Notes: generated from the letters alone by a model not told the origin. Shown: positions 8,322-16,420, numbered from the stretch's first letter. The stretch: DNA of 39,124 bases from a bacterium (GCA_027592135.1 JAQCIJ010000007.1:1-39124), one strand, 5' to 3'. A program made the numbers and translations.

Positions 8322-9204
8322 GACTATCCAAACAGCACTCGAACGTATTTCTGGTAATGGTTTTATTGCAGCACTCGACCAAAGTGGAGGCAGTAGCCCA
8401 AAGGCACTTGCTGCGTACGGCGTTGATGAGAGTGCATGGGAAAATGATGAACAGATGTTTGAAAAAATTCACGAGATGCGCACGCGTATCATTATCAATC
8501 CAAAATTTGATGAACGTATTTCTGGTGCGATTTTATTTGAACGCACCATGAATAGTGAAATTAATGGTATGCCTACTGCGCAGTACTTATCAGAAAAGAA
8601 AAACATTGTTCCGTTTCTTAAGGTCGATGAAGGCTTGCAAGACGAAGTTAACGGTGTGCAACTTATGAAAGATATGAAAGGCCTCACGAAGCGCCTTGCC
8701 GACGCGAATACGCACGGCATTTTCGGGACAAAAATGCGTTCGGTTATCAACAGCGCGAATGCCGAAGGAATTGCCGCGATTGTTGCCCAACAGTTTGAAG
8801 TGGGGGGAGTGATTATCGATGCAGGCCTGATGCCAATCATCGAACCAGAAGTGAACATCAAGTCTGTAGAAAAGGCTGCATGCGAAGTACTGCTTCGTAA
8901 AGAACTTATAAAGGCTCTTGATGCACTCCCAGAAGACAAGCACGTGATGCTTAAGCTGACACTCCCCGAAGAAGCAGGGTTGTACGACGTACTCATTAAT
9001 CACCCACGCGTTTTACGTGTTGTAGCGCTCTCTGGTGGATATAGCTGTGACGAAGCAAACAAAAAGCTCGCTTTGAACCACGGCATGACTGCAAGTTTCT
9101 CCCGTGCTCTTGTACAAGACCTAAGGGCCGATCAGAGTGAAGAGGAATTCACTGCAGCACTCGACAGTGCAATAGAAAGTATTTATCAGGCTTCGACGAC
9201 GTAA
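8320..9204 (+). CDS. fda: Fructose-bisphosphate aldolase, class I (short bacterial type)
   Basis: Cleaves fructose 1,6-bisphosphate to glyceraldehyde 3-phosphate and dihydroxyacetone phosphate through a Schiff base, without metal. The 294 residues match the staphylococcal-type class I aldolase from end to end: GFIAALDQSGGSSPKAL near 14-30, MRTRIIINP near 53, the GAILFE strand at 69, NIVPFLKVDEGL at 95-106 and IIEPEVNI at 173-180. The Schiff-base lysine is in VMLKLTLPEEAGLY (K212), and the phosphate-binding LSGGYS follows. Length is normal and all landmark residues are present. It sits between an unknown gene and a four-helix-bundle gene on the same strand, with no other glycolytic gene nearby. 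Confidence 0.95.
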   Translation: MTIQTALERISGNGFIAALDQSGGSSPKALAAYGVDESAWENDEQMFEKIHEMRTRIIINPKFDERISGAILFERTMNSEINGMPTAQYLSEKKNIVPFLKVDEGLQDEVNGVQLMKDMKGLTKRLADANTHGIFGTKMRSVINSANAEGIAAIVAQQFEVGGVIIDAGLMPIIEPEVNIKSVEKAACEVLLRKELIKALDALPEDKHVMLKLTLPEEAGLYDVLINHPRVLRVVALSGGYSCDEANKKLALNHGMTASFSRALVQDLRADQSEEEFTAALDSAIESIYQASTT

Positions 9205-9210
9205 ACGTTG

Positions 9211-9234
9211 GTTCGTTTTTTCGTTGGTTCGTTG
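9211..9234. repeat. 24-bp repeat, left copy of an inverted pair
   Basis: The 24 bases starting GTTCGTTTTTTCGTTGG are exactly complementary to 9783-9806. The pair brackets the four-helix-bundle gene. The core TTCGTTTTTTCG also occurs at 4975-4985. Confidence 0.7.
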
Positions 9235-9359
9235 ATTCGGTGTTCCATTGTGATGTGGAACTTAAATAATGGCTCTATAAAGAGCTGTTTGCAACGTTGT
9301 AACTATTATTACTCTGTCTCATTATTTCCATAATGTTTTCGGCTAGACATACTATTCTC

Positions 9360-9761
9360 ATGACGCAATTTAGGAATTTTGAAGAAATACATGCATGGCA
9401 AGAAGCACGGAAATTGGTTCGAGAAATTCGTAGAATTTGTAAGCGAGAACATGTAAAAAGAGACTTTTCATTTATTGATCAAATTACACGTTCAGCTAGA
9501 TCTGTATCCGCAAACATCGCTGAAGGTAATGATGCAATGACCATACCTAGTTTTATTGAATTTCTTGGATATGCAAAGAGATCATGTGCTGAAGTACGTT
9601 CTCATTTATACGACGCACTTGATGAGCATTACATTACACAAAATGAGTTTGTTAGATATGCAGATCACACAAAGAAAATCTGCGCCATGCTTGCAAAACT
9701 TATACATCACTTACAATCATGCAATACAACGTTAAAACGCACTCTCAAGGAATCAGATTAA
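9360..9761 (+). CDS. Four-helix-bundle protein (23S rRNA intervening-sequence family)
   Basis: A 133-residue all-alpha protein of the S23/IVS-encoded family. This family is common in CPR genomes and was first found inside 23S rRNA intervening sequences; its molecular role is unknown. Recognisable landmarks are the N-terminal FRNFEEIHAWQEARKLV, the central ITRSARSVSANIAEG (the family SxSIxxNIAEG signature) and FIEFLGYAKRSCAEVRSHLYDA. The ATG at 9360 is preferred over 9333 because the family normally begins a few residues before the F-x-x-hxxW motif. Here the gene is free-standing, not in an rRNA, and is bracketed by an exact 24-bp inverted repeat. Confidence 0.88.
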   Translation: MTQFRNFEEIHAWQEARKLVREIRRICKREHVKRDFSFIDQITRSARSVSANIAEGNDAMTIPSFIEFLGYAKRSCAEVRSHLYDALDEHYITQNEFVRYADHTKKICAMLAKLIHHLQSCNTTLKRTLKESD

Positions 9762-9770
9762 CAACACTTC

Positions 9771-9822
9771 GAACAAACGAACCAACGAACCAACGAAAAA
9801 ACGAACAAACGAACAAACGTCG
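9771..9822. repeat. Tandem AACGAAC-type repeat, right copy of the inverted pair
   Basis: An array of 8-base-like units (CGAACAAA, CGAACCAA, CGAAAAAA) fills the gap between the convergent four-helix-bundle and yidC genes. Positions 9783-9806 are the exact reverse complement of 9211-9234. Confidence 0.7.
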
Positions 9823-11043
9823 TTACACCTTCCTATTCACATACACCTGCTGCCCAATTGCAAACACGGTAGAAGCTGCCCAGTAGAGCGATACTGCAGC
9901 TGGGAACTGGATAGCAAAGAATCCAATCATAAGAGGAAGTCCATACATCATCATCTTCTGCTGCATCTCCTGCTGACTAGCAGCTTCTTTCTTCTTCTTT
10001 TTACCACTCTTCTCTTCCTTCTTCTTGTTCATCGCAAACGAAAGTTTCATCTGATAAAACTGCATTGCAACAAGCAAGATAGGCATCACTGTCTTGTTTG
10101 GAAGTGTAAGATCCATGCCTAAGAACTGAGTCCCAAAGTCCCAGGTAAGGTTTTGGTACGGTGCGTAGAGCAGGTGCTCGGAGAGTGCCAAAATCGAACC
10201 ATCACGAATGGTGAAGAAGAGGCCGATAAGAATCGGGAACTGAATCAGCATCGGTAAACACGATTGCATTGGATTTACTTTGTGTTCTTTCCAGAGCTTC
10301 ATTGTTTCCTCTTGAAGTTTTTTTGGATTGTCTTTGAACTTTGCTTTCATTGCATCCATCTTTGGTTGTACAGCCTGCATCTTTCGCTGCCCTTCCATTG
10401 CATGCTGTGTCGGCATAAACAACATCAGCTTTACAATAATCGTTAACAGAATGATCGCGACTCCTAAGTTGTAACCCGGTGTGTGAGACGCAACAAAGAT
10501 CAGACCATTAAGAAGTGGTTTTGTAATAAATGTGCGAAACAACTGCGTCATTACTCCTACTTTGTAAATACTAAATTGTGCAGTTGCCTCTTCGAGATTT
10601 TCTGTAACGGGAAGTTGCACTTCGTATGAACCGAAGTCTCCAAAGAGTGAATACTTCCACGGTCCAAGATCAATTGTTACAGTCTCTCCAGCTTTCACCT
10701 CTGTTAATGCAACACATAGAAGAGCTGTCTCGTCTGTCGCCAGCTCTACTTTTGATTCTTCATTTCCAACATTCCCAACCTTCCAAACTTTCACCGGTGG
10801 CATTGGGCAACGGTCTTCGAGAACGAGATCTGTCTCTGTGCGATTTTTTATAGTAAGGATAGGATGATGTTGTCCCTTTATCGTCTTATCCGTCGCTTGG
10901 AGCATCACTGCAGAAATACCTTTTTCTGGTCCGTACCTGTCCGGAAAAAAATACCGAAATGACATCTGCGTTATCAGATAGACAAGCAAAAATATTATTC
11001 CGAACTGAAACATGGAACCTGCACGGCTTGTAGATGCACTCAT
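9823..11043 (-). CDS. yidC: Membrane protein insertase YidC/Oxa1
   Basis: Inserts and folds inner-membrane proteins, alone or with the Sec translocon. It has 406 residues. An N-terminal membrane segment (MFQFGIIFLLVYLITQMSFRYFF, from residue 11) is followed by a short beta-rich periplasmic-type domain of about 140 residues. The conserved Oxa1 core then starts with LGVAIILLTIIVKLMLFMP, a basic hairpin (MEGQRKMQAVQPKMDAMKAKF), three further membrane segments (including LPMLIQFPILIGLFF and LPLMIGFFAIQFPAAVSLYW) and a basic tail. The positively charged groove residue, an arginine in well-studied YidC proteins, appears here to be the lysine of IIVKLML. A lysine-rich loop (KKKEEKSGKKKKKE) precedes the last segments. 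The start overlaps the rnpA stop by four bases, so the two are probably translationally coupled. Confidence 0.95.
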   Translation of the reverse strand: MSASTSRAGSMFQFGIIFLLVYLITQMSFRYFFPDRYGPEKGISAVMLQATDKTIKGQHHPILTIKNRTETDLVLEDRCPMPPVKVWKVGNVGNEESKVELATDETALLCVALTEVKAGETVTIDLGPWKYSLFGDFGSYEVQLPVTENLEEATAQFSIYKVGVMTQLFRTFITKPLLNGLIFVASHTPGYNLGVAIILLTIIVKLMLFMPTQHAMEGQRKMQAVQPKMDAMKAKFKDNPKKLQEETMKLWKEHKVNPMQSCLPMLIQFPILIGLFFTIRDGSILALSEHLLYAPYQNLTWDFGTQFLGMDLTLPNKTVMPILLVAMQFYQMKLSFAMNKKKEEKSGKKKKKEAASQQEMQQKMMMYGLPLMIGFFAIQFPAAVSLYWAASTVFAIGQQVYVNRKV

Positions 11044-11396
11044 AATTGTGAGAGAAAGGATTCGACATCTGTAATGATATCTTCAAAATCGCAATTCAGA
11101 CTAGCGGCGCGCGGCGCAACTAACAACTGGATGGTAGGAAGTTTTTCGTGACTTTTTAACGTTCTTCGAAATGCCTCACGGCATCTACGACGCATGCGGT
11201 TGCGTTTTACAGCAGATTTATCAAGCTTTAAGGATGCTGCAGTTCCCATATATATTGCCATTATTAATGGATCGACATTTGGATTCTTCGGTGCACCATA
11301 AAGCCATTTAATCGACATGGTTTTTCCTTTCCACGACTTTCCCTTTCGGCGAAGATAGTCGTTTACTTTGCGGCCGGAGAGTCGGGAAGGCTTCAT
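11040..11396 (-). CDS. rnpA: Ribonuclease P protein component
   Basis: Basic protein subunit that helps RNase P RNA bind pre-tRNA 5' leaders. At 118 residues it has normal length. The RNR signature is present as AVKRNRMRRRCREAFRR, preceded by a beta strand (PLIMAIYMGT). The central loop region is basic. The start at 11396 gives MKPSRLSGRKVNDYLRRKGKSW, typical of the family. The order rnpA-yidC is conserved in many bacteria, usually with rpmH just upstream, but rpmH and dnaA are absent here. The upstream neighbour is the divergent gatC across a 108-base gap. Confidence 0.95.
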   Translation of the reverse strand: MKPSRLSGRKVNDYLRRKGKSWKGKTMSIKWLYGAPKNPNVDPLIMAIYMGTAASLKLDKSAVKRNRMRRRCREAFRRTLKSHEKLPTIQLLVAPRAASLNCDFEDIITDVESFLSQL

Positions 11397-11406
11397 GTGG
11401 GAATTA

Positions 11407-11475
11407 GTATCTAGTAGCTATGGGTTAGGGGGAACAAAAAACCCTAGATACTCACTACTAGCCCCTTACCCCTTA
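11407..11475. promoter_or_regulatory. Divergent control region with overlapping inverted repeats and degenerate heptads
   Basis: This gap separates rnpA-yidC from gatCA. GTATCTAG (11407-11414) pairs with CTAGATAC (11444-11451), and CTAGTAG (11411-11417) pairs with CTACTAG (11455-11461), so the two hairpins overlap and exclude each other. From 11444 the sequence runs in seven-base units beginning CT (CTAGATA, CTCACTA, CTAGCCC, CTTACCC, CTTATCC). CCCCTTA is an exact tandem pair at 11462-11475. No clean promoter stands out. Confidence 0.4.
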
Positions 11476-11504
11476 TCCTATTTTTCGCTATTCTCCGTAT
11501 TGTT

Positions 11505-11801
11505 ATGGCTACTCTCAGCGACGACGACGTACGACATATCGGGAAACTCTGCAGGCTTAACCTGACAGAAGCGCAAGTGCAAAAATTTGGCCCAGAGCTT
11601 AATTCCATTATTACCTATATCGAAAAACTCCAAGAAGTAGACACCAGTAACGTAGAAGCAACTCCACAATCAACCGGAATAGTAAACCGATTCCGTGAGG
11701 ACGTCGTGGTCTCTGATGGTCCATCAAGAGAAGAGCTTCTGGCAACAAGCCCTCTTCCTATTGTGGATAATCAAATTCAAACACCATCTGCACATGGGTA
11801 A
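11505..11801 (+). CDS. gatC: Asp/Glu-tRNA amidotransferase subunit C
   Basis: Small belt subunit that links GatA to GatB in the amidotransferase, which converts misacylated Glu-tRNA-Gln (and Asp-tRNA-Asn) to the amidated form. It has 98 residues, normal length. The N-terminal helix pair DVRHIGKLCRLNLTEAQVQKF, the motif ELNSIITYIEKLQEVDTS and the downstream R-D-V core (NRFREDVVVSDGPSREELLATSP) are all characteristic. Its last codons overlap the gatA start by eight bases, implying coupled translation. gatB is not in this window. Confidence 0.95.
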   Translation: MATLSDDDVRHIGKLCRLNLTEAQVQKFGPELNSIITYIEKLQEVDTSNVEATPQSTGIVNRFREDVVVSDGPSREELLATSPLPIVDNQIQTPSAHG

Positions 11802-13248
11802 CACCCTCACAATTACTGGCGCTCATCAAAAGTTAAAAAATGGAGACATTACATCTGAGCAACTCGTACAATCGTGTATCGATCGCATTGAATCTGTAGA
11901 CAATCAACTGAATGCAGTTGTTCATAAAAACTTTGACCAAGCCCTTGCAAGAGCCAAAGAGATTGATGCCGCAGGAAAATTTGATCATCCACTGACTGGA
12001 ATTCCGTATCTTGCAAAAGATGTGTACTGTGAGCAAGGTGTGCCTACAACCGCGTGTTCCAATATCCTCAGAGATAAAGACTACATTCCAGCATTTGATT
12101 CTACGACGACAAAGCGACTACATTCCGTAGGAGCAATCAGTATAGGGAAAACGAACACTGATGAATTTACCCAAGGTGCAAGTACAGAAACTTCCTGTTA
12201 TGGCGTCACGAAAAACCCGTGGGATACAACACACGTTGCAGGAGGCTCCTCTGGAGGATCTGCTGCTGCAGTTGCTGCTGATGAATGTTTGTTTGCACTA
12301 GGGACTGACACTGGAGGATCTATACGGCAACCCGCAGCGTTCTGTGGCATCACTGGTATTCGACCAACCTACGGACGTACCAGTAGGTACGGTGTTATGA
12401 GTATGGCGAGTAGTCTTGATACTATTGGCCCTCTCTGTAAATCTGTTGAGGATATGGCGATAGTGTTAGAAGCGATATCTGGAAAAGATATTCTTGATGC
12501 TACGACAGGAGAAAGTGATGTCCCCCATTACACCGAGTCTCTCACGGGTTCTATCAAGGGGATGAAAATCGGACTTCCTCAAGAGTATTTTGCGGATGGT
12601 CTGGATGAAGAAGTCCATCAATCCCTGAAAGATTCTGTAGAAGTGCTAAAAAGTTTAGGAGCAGAGATCATCGATGTTTCATTGCCACACACAGAATACG
12701 CAACACCATGCTACTACGTTATTTGCCCATCAGAAGTAAGTTCGAATATGGCTCGATATGATGGAATTCGCTTTGGTCACCATGCCAGCAGCCCTGATGA
12801 TCTCGTCGACTACTATCATACAGTACGCACAGAAGGATTTGGCGATGAGGTAAAACGTCGCATTATGATTGGTACGTATGCACTTTCTGCAGGGTACTAC
12901 GATGCCTATTACAGACAGGCTCTCAAAATCCGCACCCTCATTAAGCAAGATTTTGATGAGGTCTATAAGACCGTTGATGCAGTACTCTCTCCGGTAACTC
13001 CCACTGCAGCATTTTCTATTGGTGCACATGAAGGAGATCCCGTTGCGATGTACTTAGAGGATATCTTCTTGGATCCTCAGGTCATGGCTGGAATTCCTGC
13101 CCTCTCTGTACCCTGTGGATTTACAAAAGCTGGTCTGCCATTGGGGCTACAGATTATGGGAAGACAATGGGAAGAAGCTACCATCCTCAATATTGCCTAT
13201 GCGTATGAGCAGGCGACGGCTTGGAATGAAGCAAAACCATCTCTATAG
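11794..13248 (+). CDS. gatA: Asp/Glu-tRNA amidotransferase subunit A
   Basis: Glutaminase/amidase subunit providing ammonia for tRNA-dependent amidation. The start at 11794 (MGNTLTITGAHQKL) overlaps the gatC end and gives 484 residues, the usual length. The amidase-signature triad is intact: K75 in IPYLAKDVY, the cis-serine S152 in AGGSSGGSAAA, and S176 in GTDTGGSIRQP. The tail IAYAYEQATAWNEAKPSL is a typical GatA C-terminus. Codons resembling a GatA tail of different sequence also occur as debris at 16998-17059, so the genome probably once carried a second gatA copy or a foreign one. The open frame extends upstream within gatC, but that part is out of family. Confidence 0.96.
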   Translation: MGNTLTITGAHQKLKNGDITSEQLVQSCIDRIESVDNQLNAVVHKNFDQALARAKEIDAAGKFDHPLTGIPYLAKDVYCEQGVPTTACSNILRDKDYIPAFDSTTTKRLHSVGAISIGKTNTDEFTQGASTETSCYGVTKNPWDTTHVAGGSSGGSAAAVAADECLFALGTDTGGSIRQPAAFCGITGIRPTYGRTSRYGVMSMASSLDTIGPLCKSVEDMAIVLEAISGKDILDATTGESDVPHYTESLTGSIKGMKIGLPQEYFADGLDEEVHQSLKDSVEVLKSLGAEIIDVSLPHTEYATPCYYVICPSEVSSNMARYDGIRFGHHASSPDDLVDYYHTVRTEGFGDEVKRRIMIGTYALSAGYYDAYYRQALKIRTLIKQDFDEVYKTVDAVLSPVTPTAAFSIGAHEGDPVAMYLEDIFLDPQVMAGIPALSVPCGFTKAGLPLGLQIMGRQWEEATILNIAYAYEQATAWNEAKPSL

Positions 13249-13264
13249 GGCATAATATTAGTAT

Positions 13265-13293
13265 TTTACATATTATTTTAAATATTGTATAAT
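13265..13293 (+). promoter_or_regulatory. Strong sigma-70-like promoter
   Basis: TTTACA (13265-13270), 17-base spacer, perfect TATAAT (13288-13293), in very AT-rich sequence after gatA. It predicts a leader of about 18 bases before the ATG at 13318. Confidence 0.7.
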
Positions 13294-13317
13294 ATTATTA
13301 TATTCACAAATACATAT

Positions 13318-13734
13318 ATGAAAAATTTGCCAGAGTCAGCAGAGTCAGAACTAGACTATATTGCTAGTCTTGAAAAACTTTTAGGACAGGCTGCTCCACC
13401 AGAAGATCTCTACGAAGCCTTAGAAACAATTTTTGGAGGGTCTGATACTCGTGAAGATTTTAAAGGAACGATGATGATATTGCGAAAGCATAATGAACAA
13501 GATCTTGTATGGGATCTTATGAACTCTCTCGAAAATGCAGCAAAAGAAGTAGAGGACGTAGAAGATCGAGCACTGTATGAGAACATGATTGCGACAGGTC
13601 TTGATGTTCTTGATGCTGTAGAATCAGTTTCAAATCACAAAACTTTAGATGCAAAAATAGAAGTCCGTAATACTCTGAGGAAAGCAGGAGATGACTTCAG
13701 ACGCCAAGTACACAGTATTGAGAGAGCTGCCTAA
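13318..13734 (+). CDS. Small acidic helical protein, unknown function
   Basis: A 138-residue protein that I do not recognise. It is mostly alpha-helical and acidic (ESAESELDYIASLEKLLGQ, NAAKEVEDVEDRALYENM). A central stretch reads like two helical repeats (LYEALETIFGGSDTREDFKGTMMIL). The start at 13318 is preferred to an in-frame ATG at 13285 because the latter lies inside the promoter. No membrane segment, signal peptide or metal-binding motif is seen. It converges with the small gene at 13747 with a 12-base gap and no visible terminator. Confidence 0.65.
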   Translation: MKNLPESAESELDYIASLEKLLGQAAPPEDLYEALETIFGGSDTREDFKGTMMILRKHNEQDLVWDLMNSLENAAKEVEDVEDRALYENMIATGLDVLDAVESVSNHKTLDAKIEVRNTLRKAGDDFRRQVHSIERAA

Positions 13735-13746
13735 TCCGGATGAAGC

Positions 13747-14043
13747 CTACGTTGTAGCCTCCTGCATCAGTTCTCCGGCATGCAAAGCAACTGATGATCC
13801 TTTAACGAATGGTTCTACATACTCATCTTCTCCAAATACTTCGACCTTTGTAACCTGTGTATCATCGAGTACTTGTAATCTAAACGTAACACCGTTAAAC
13901 ATTGATGCAGCGACCCTCTCTCGTATTTCGCCTATAGTCATTCGATCTTGTGATTCTGCCTCCTGTGCCTCATGCAAATGATCAACAAGTTGCTCGAACC
14001 CTGGGGATTGCAAATGGTTAATAGTTTCTAAAAATGTAGGCAT
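13747..14043 (-). CDS. Small protein, unknown function
   Basis: A 98-residue protein of unknown function starting MPTFLETINHLQSPGFEQL. The first half is helical and acidic (LVDHLHEAQEAESQDRMTIGEIRERV). The second half is beta-rich (VTFRLQVLDDTQVTKVEVFGEDEYVEPF). The start at 14043 is chosen over 14079 because the extra residues look unlike protein. It overlaps the 3' end of the next upstream gene by 26 bases and is likely co-transcribed with it. Confidence 0.55.
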   Translation of the reverse strand: MPTFLETINHLQSPGFEQLVDHLHEAQEAESQDRMTIGEIRERVAASMFNGVTFRLQVLDDTQVTKVEVFGEDEYVEPFVKGSSVALHAGELMQEATT

Positions 14044-14326
14044 AGTAAAAAGGGGGAAATGAAGAAGAGAATCTAGCAAGATGTTCGACTAGAGGATGCT
14101 TGCGAATCTCTTCTCGGGCTCTTTCGTGAATTGCTTGAACAGAAATATCTCTGTGAGCACTACCGCAAAATTCATTCCAAAGCGCTTTCAGTACTAATTC
14201 AGCATGTTCTAAGCTGATTCTATGTAACCCATTTATGACAGCTATGCCACTAACTATCGGCTCGATAATATGCAATCTCGAGTCCAGTGTTCTGCCGGTT
14301 ATATTGGTTGCAACCTCAGTGCTCAT
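14018..14326 (-). CDS. Small protein, unknown function
   Basis: A 102-residue protein of unknown function. The sequence is helix-prone (LEHAELVLKALWNEFCGSAHRDISVQAIHERAREEIRKHPLVEHL), and its C-terminus (SSFPPFYYAYIF) is aromatic. The start at 14326 lies downstream of a plausible promoter (14366-14339). It forms a two-gene minus-strand unit with 13747-14043, divergent from the DoxX-like gene. Confidence 0.5.
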   Translation of the reverse strand: MSTEVATNITGRTLDSRLHIIEPIVSGIAVINGLHRISLEHAELVLKALWNEFCGSAHRDISVQAIHERAREEIRKHPLVEHLARFSSSFPPFYYAYIFRNY

Positions 14327-14338
14327 ACTATTGAAGCT

Positions 14339-14366
14339 ACTCTACTACCTATACTATACTTGTCAA
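14339..14366 (-). promoter_or_regulatory. Candidate promoter of the 14326 gene
   Basis: Perfect TTGACA (14366-14361), 16-base spacer, TAGAGT (14344-14339) on the minus strand. Confidence 0.4.
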
Positions 14367-14408
14367 TTATAGAAGCCAAAAGATCTCCATTCCATCTGGG
14401 AGCGTTTG

Positions 14409-14417
14409 TGGTAGAAT
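14409..14417 (+). promoter_or_regulatory. Candidate extended -10 of the DoxX-like gene
   Basis: TGGTAGAAT reads as an extended -10 element (TG-n-TAGAAT). No convincing -35 is present, as is usual for extended -10 promoters. The ATG at 14444 follows after about 20 bases of leader. Confidence 0.35.
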
Positions 14418-14443
14418 CCAAACCAATATTCCCCTTTACCCTC

Positions 14444-14896
14444 ATGAACATGATTCAAGACTATATAAAAAAGTGGTACAAAAACGAATACACCTTTGGT
14501 GCGCAAGTTCTCCGTATCGCTTTTGGTATGTTATTCCTCCTCGTCGGTATCAAAAAGTTCCGTATGGGCTTTACCGGTTTTGCTGATACTATCAGCAGTG
14601 GAGACGGGCATTTAGCTCAAGAAATTCCAAGTATTTTTCTGTACATCTACGGACTCGCACTACCATTTGCAGAATTTGGAGCTGGTCTTTGCTTGTTGCT
14701 TAATAAACACATAAAAGAAGCGTACTTTGCGATCGCCATCATATACCTCACGTTTGTCTTCGGGCAGCAGTACGACGGTAACACTGCAAAAGTTGGAACA
14801 GAGTATCTCCCTGCTCTTCTTACCCTTGCTCTCGCAGTGTTTTTCACCATCAAGTCCGGTGAAAGTACTACGACCAAAGCGAAGAGTACAAAATAA
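14444..14896 (+). CDS. DoxX-like four-helix membrane protein
   Basis: A 150-residue membrane protein resembling the DoxX/DoxD-like family, whose members are often redox-linked but poorly defined. Four hydrophobic segments are visible: VLRIAFGMLFLLVGIKKF near 22-40, PSIFLYIYGLALPFAEFGAGL near 63-85, AYFAIAIIYLTFVFGQQY near 93-112 and LPALLTLALAVFFTIK near 122-138. The motif G-hKKF(R)-G-F after the first segment fits DoxX-like proteins. The ATG at 14444 opens the natural N-terminus (MNMIQDYIKKW); an ATG at 14450 is also possible. The upstream in-frame extension to 14270 is antisense to the neighbouring gene and is not accepted. Five bases separate it from the next gene, so the two form an operon. 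Confidence 0.7.
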   Translation: MNMIQDYIKKWYKNEYTFGAQVLRIAFGMLFLLVGIKKFRMGFTGFADTISSGDGHLAQEIPSIFLYIYGLALPFAEFGAGLCLLLNKHIKEAYFAIAIIYLTFVFGQQYDGNTAKVGTEYLPALLTLALAVFFTIKSGESTTTKAKSTK

Positions 14897-14901
14897 GCAC
14901 T

Positions 14902-16389
14902 ATGAAACGTTCTTCTTACGCCCTCGAAATCACTGTGTTTATTGTAGGCGCGGTGATCATGATATTTGAACTTACCGGGTCCAGAGTACTGGGCCCGTAT
15001 TTTGGTACATCGATTTTCGTATGGACCAGCATCATTGGTATTATCCTTGGGTCACTAAGCCTTGGATACTATTACGGGGGACGCATTGCAGATAAACAAC
15101 CAAGCTTTACCAAGCTATCATTTATTATTTTTCAAGCAGGAATCTTTATCGGTCTGATGATTATTTTTAAAGAAGCCCTGCTCAATTTTTTACATACCAC
15201 AATGCCCGGTATTCGCATGGCATCTGTGGTTGCGTCGGTTATCTTATTTTTCCCTGCAAGTTTTTTGCTGGGCATGGTTTCTCCGTATGCCGCTAAGCTC
15301 AAACTCAGTGACCTCAAAAGTGCTGGAACTACTCTTGGAAACCTCTACGCTATTTCTACATCAGGAAGTATCTTTGGTACGTTTCTCTGCGGGTTTTATC
15401 TTATTCCACACTTCGGAACAAACACCCTACTGATGACCCTATCTCTCGCACTGATTGCTCTATCTCTTCTTCTCTTTGTCCGCGCACCTACAGTAATAGA
15501 AGTCTGCATTGTTGTTGCATGTGTAGTGGGTTGGAACTCAGCAAGTGCCTTACCATTTGTTGCAAAGCACGATGCATTTATCGATATCGATACCGCATAC
15601 AATCGTATTTGGATCTACGATGTAACCCATCCCATCACACAAAAGAAGATGAAGATTCTTGGGATCAATAATGAGAATCACTCAGCGATGTATCTTGATA
15701 GTGATGAACTCGTCAATGAATACACAAAGTTCTATCACCTCGCAAAGCACTTTCGCCCAAGCTTCGCCTCTGCTGTGTTATTTGGAGGGGCAGGCTACTC
15801 GTTCCCCAAAGACTATCTCGTGCAGTACCCAGAGGCCACACTGGACGTTGTAGAGATAGATCCAAAGATGACAGAGCTTGCAAAGCAATACTTTCGCCTT
15901 AAGGATGATCCTCGGCTGACAACCTACCATCAAGATGGCAGAGTGTTTTTAAATAAGACTGATAAGAAGTACGACGTCGTCTTTGGCGACGCCTTTGGCT
16001 CACGATATTCGATTCCCTATCAACTGACGACCCAAGAAGCTGCACAGAAAACATATGATATCCTGAACGAGGATGGTATCGCGGTGCTTAATGTCATCAA
16101 TGCCATAGAAGGTAAAGGTGGGAAGTTCCTCAGGGCTGAATATGCTACATTCAAGAGTGTCTTCCCGCAGGTCTATGTCTTTCCTGTAAGCCACCCAGAC
16201 GTAGCAACTGCTACCCAAAACATCATCCTTGTAGCCCTTAAGACAACCGAGAAGCCTTCCTTTACGAGTAGCGATTCTGTGATGAATGAATACCTCAGCC
16301 ACCTCTGGACTGCAGATATCCCTTCTGATGTACCTATTCTCACCGATAACTTCGCTCCAGTAGACCATTACGTTAGTAAGGCTTTTTAA
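14902..16389 (+). CDS. Membrane-fused spermidine synthase-like protein
   Basis: A 495-residue protein with an N-terminal membrane domain (about six hydrophobic segments up to residue 215) fused to a Rossmann methyltransferase-like domain of the spermidine/spermine synthase family. The start (YALEITVFIVGAVIMIFELTGSRVLGPYFGTSIFVWTS) is the hallmark of these fusions. In the soluble half the SAM or decarboxy-SAM pocket shows FGGAGYSFPKDYL and DVVEIDPKMTELA (acidic residue after the second strand), and then YDVVFGDAF. The substrate of such fusions is mostly unknown, and polyamine synthesis should not be assumed. It follows the DoxX-like gene closely. A partly deleted second copy of its last 50 or so codons lies at 17060-17220. 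Confidence 0.85.
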   Translation: MKRSSYALEITVFIVGAVIMIFELTGSRVLGPYFGTSIFVWTSIIGIILGSLSLGYYYGGRIADKQPSFTKLSFIIFQAGIFIGLMIIFKEALLNFLHTTMPGIRMASVVASVILFFPASFLLGMVSPYAAKLKLSDLKSAGTTLGNLYAISTSGSIFGTFLCGFYLIPHFGTNTLLMTLSLALIALSLLLFVRAPTVIEVCIVVACVVGWNSASALPFVAKHDAFIDIDTAYNRIWIYDVTHPITQKKMKILGINNENHSAMYLDSDELVNEYTKFYHLAKHFRPSFASAVLFGGAGYSFPKDYLVQYPEATLDVVEIDPKMTELAKQYFRLKDDPRLTTYHQDGRVFLNKTDKKYDVVFGDAFGSRYSIPYQLTTQEAAQKTYDILNEDGIAVLNVINAIEGKGGKFLRAEYATFKSVFPQVYVFPVSHPDVATATQNIILVALKTTEKPSFTSSDSVMNEYLSHLWTADIPSDVPILTDNFAPVDHYVSKAF

Positions 16390-16420
16390 GTTTGTCTAGA
16401 AGTGGCGGGGTTGACGGAGC

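Noticed and set aside
9823-11475. Replication origin near rnpA-yidC
   Set aside because: rpmH and dnaA are absent and no DnaA-box cluster was noticed; the gene pair alone is not evidence for an origin.
12730-13029. Antisense ORF within gatA
   Set aside because: It mirrors the codon structure of a conserved gene, with no start signal and a Cys/Arg-rich composition typical of shadow frames.
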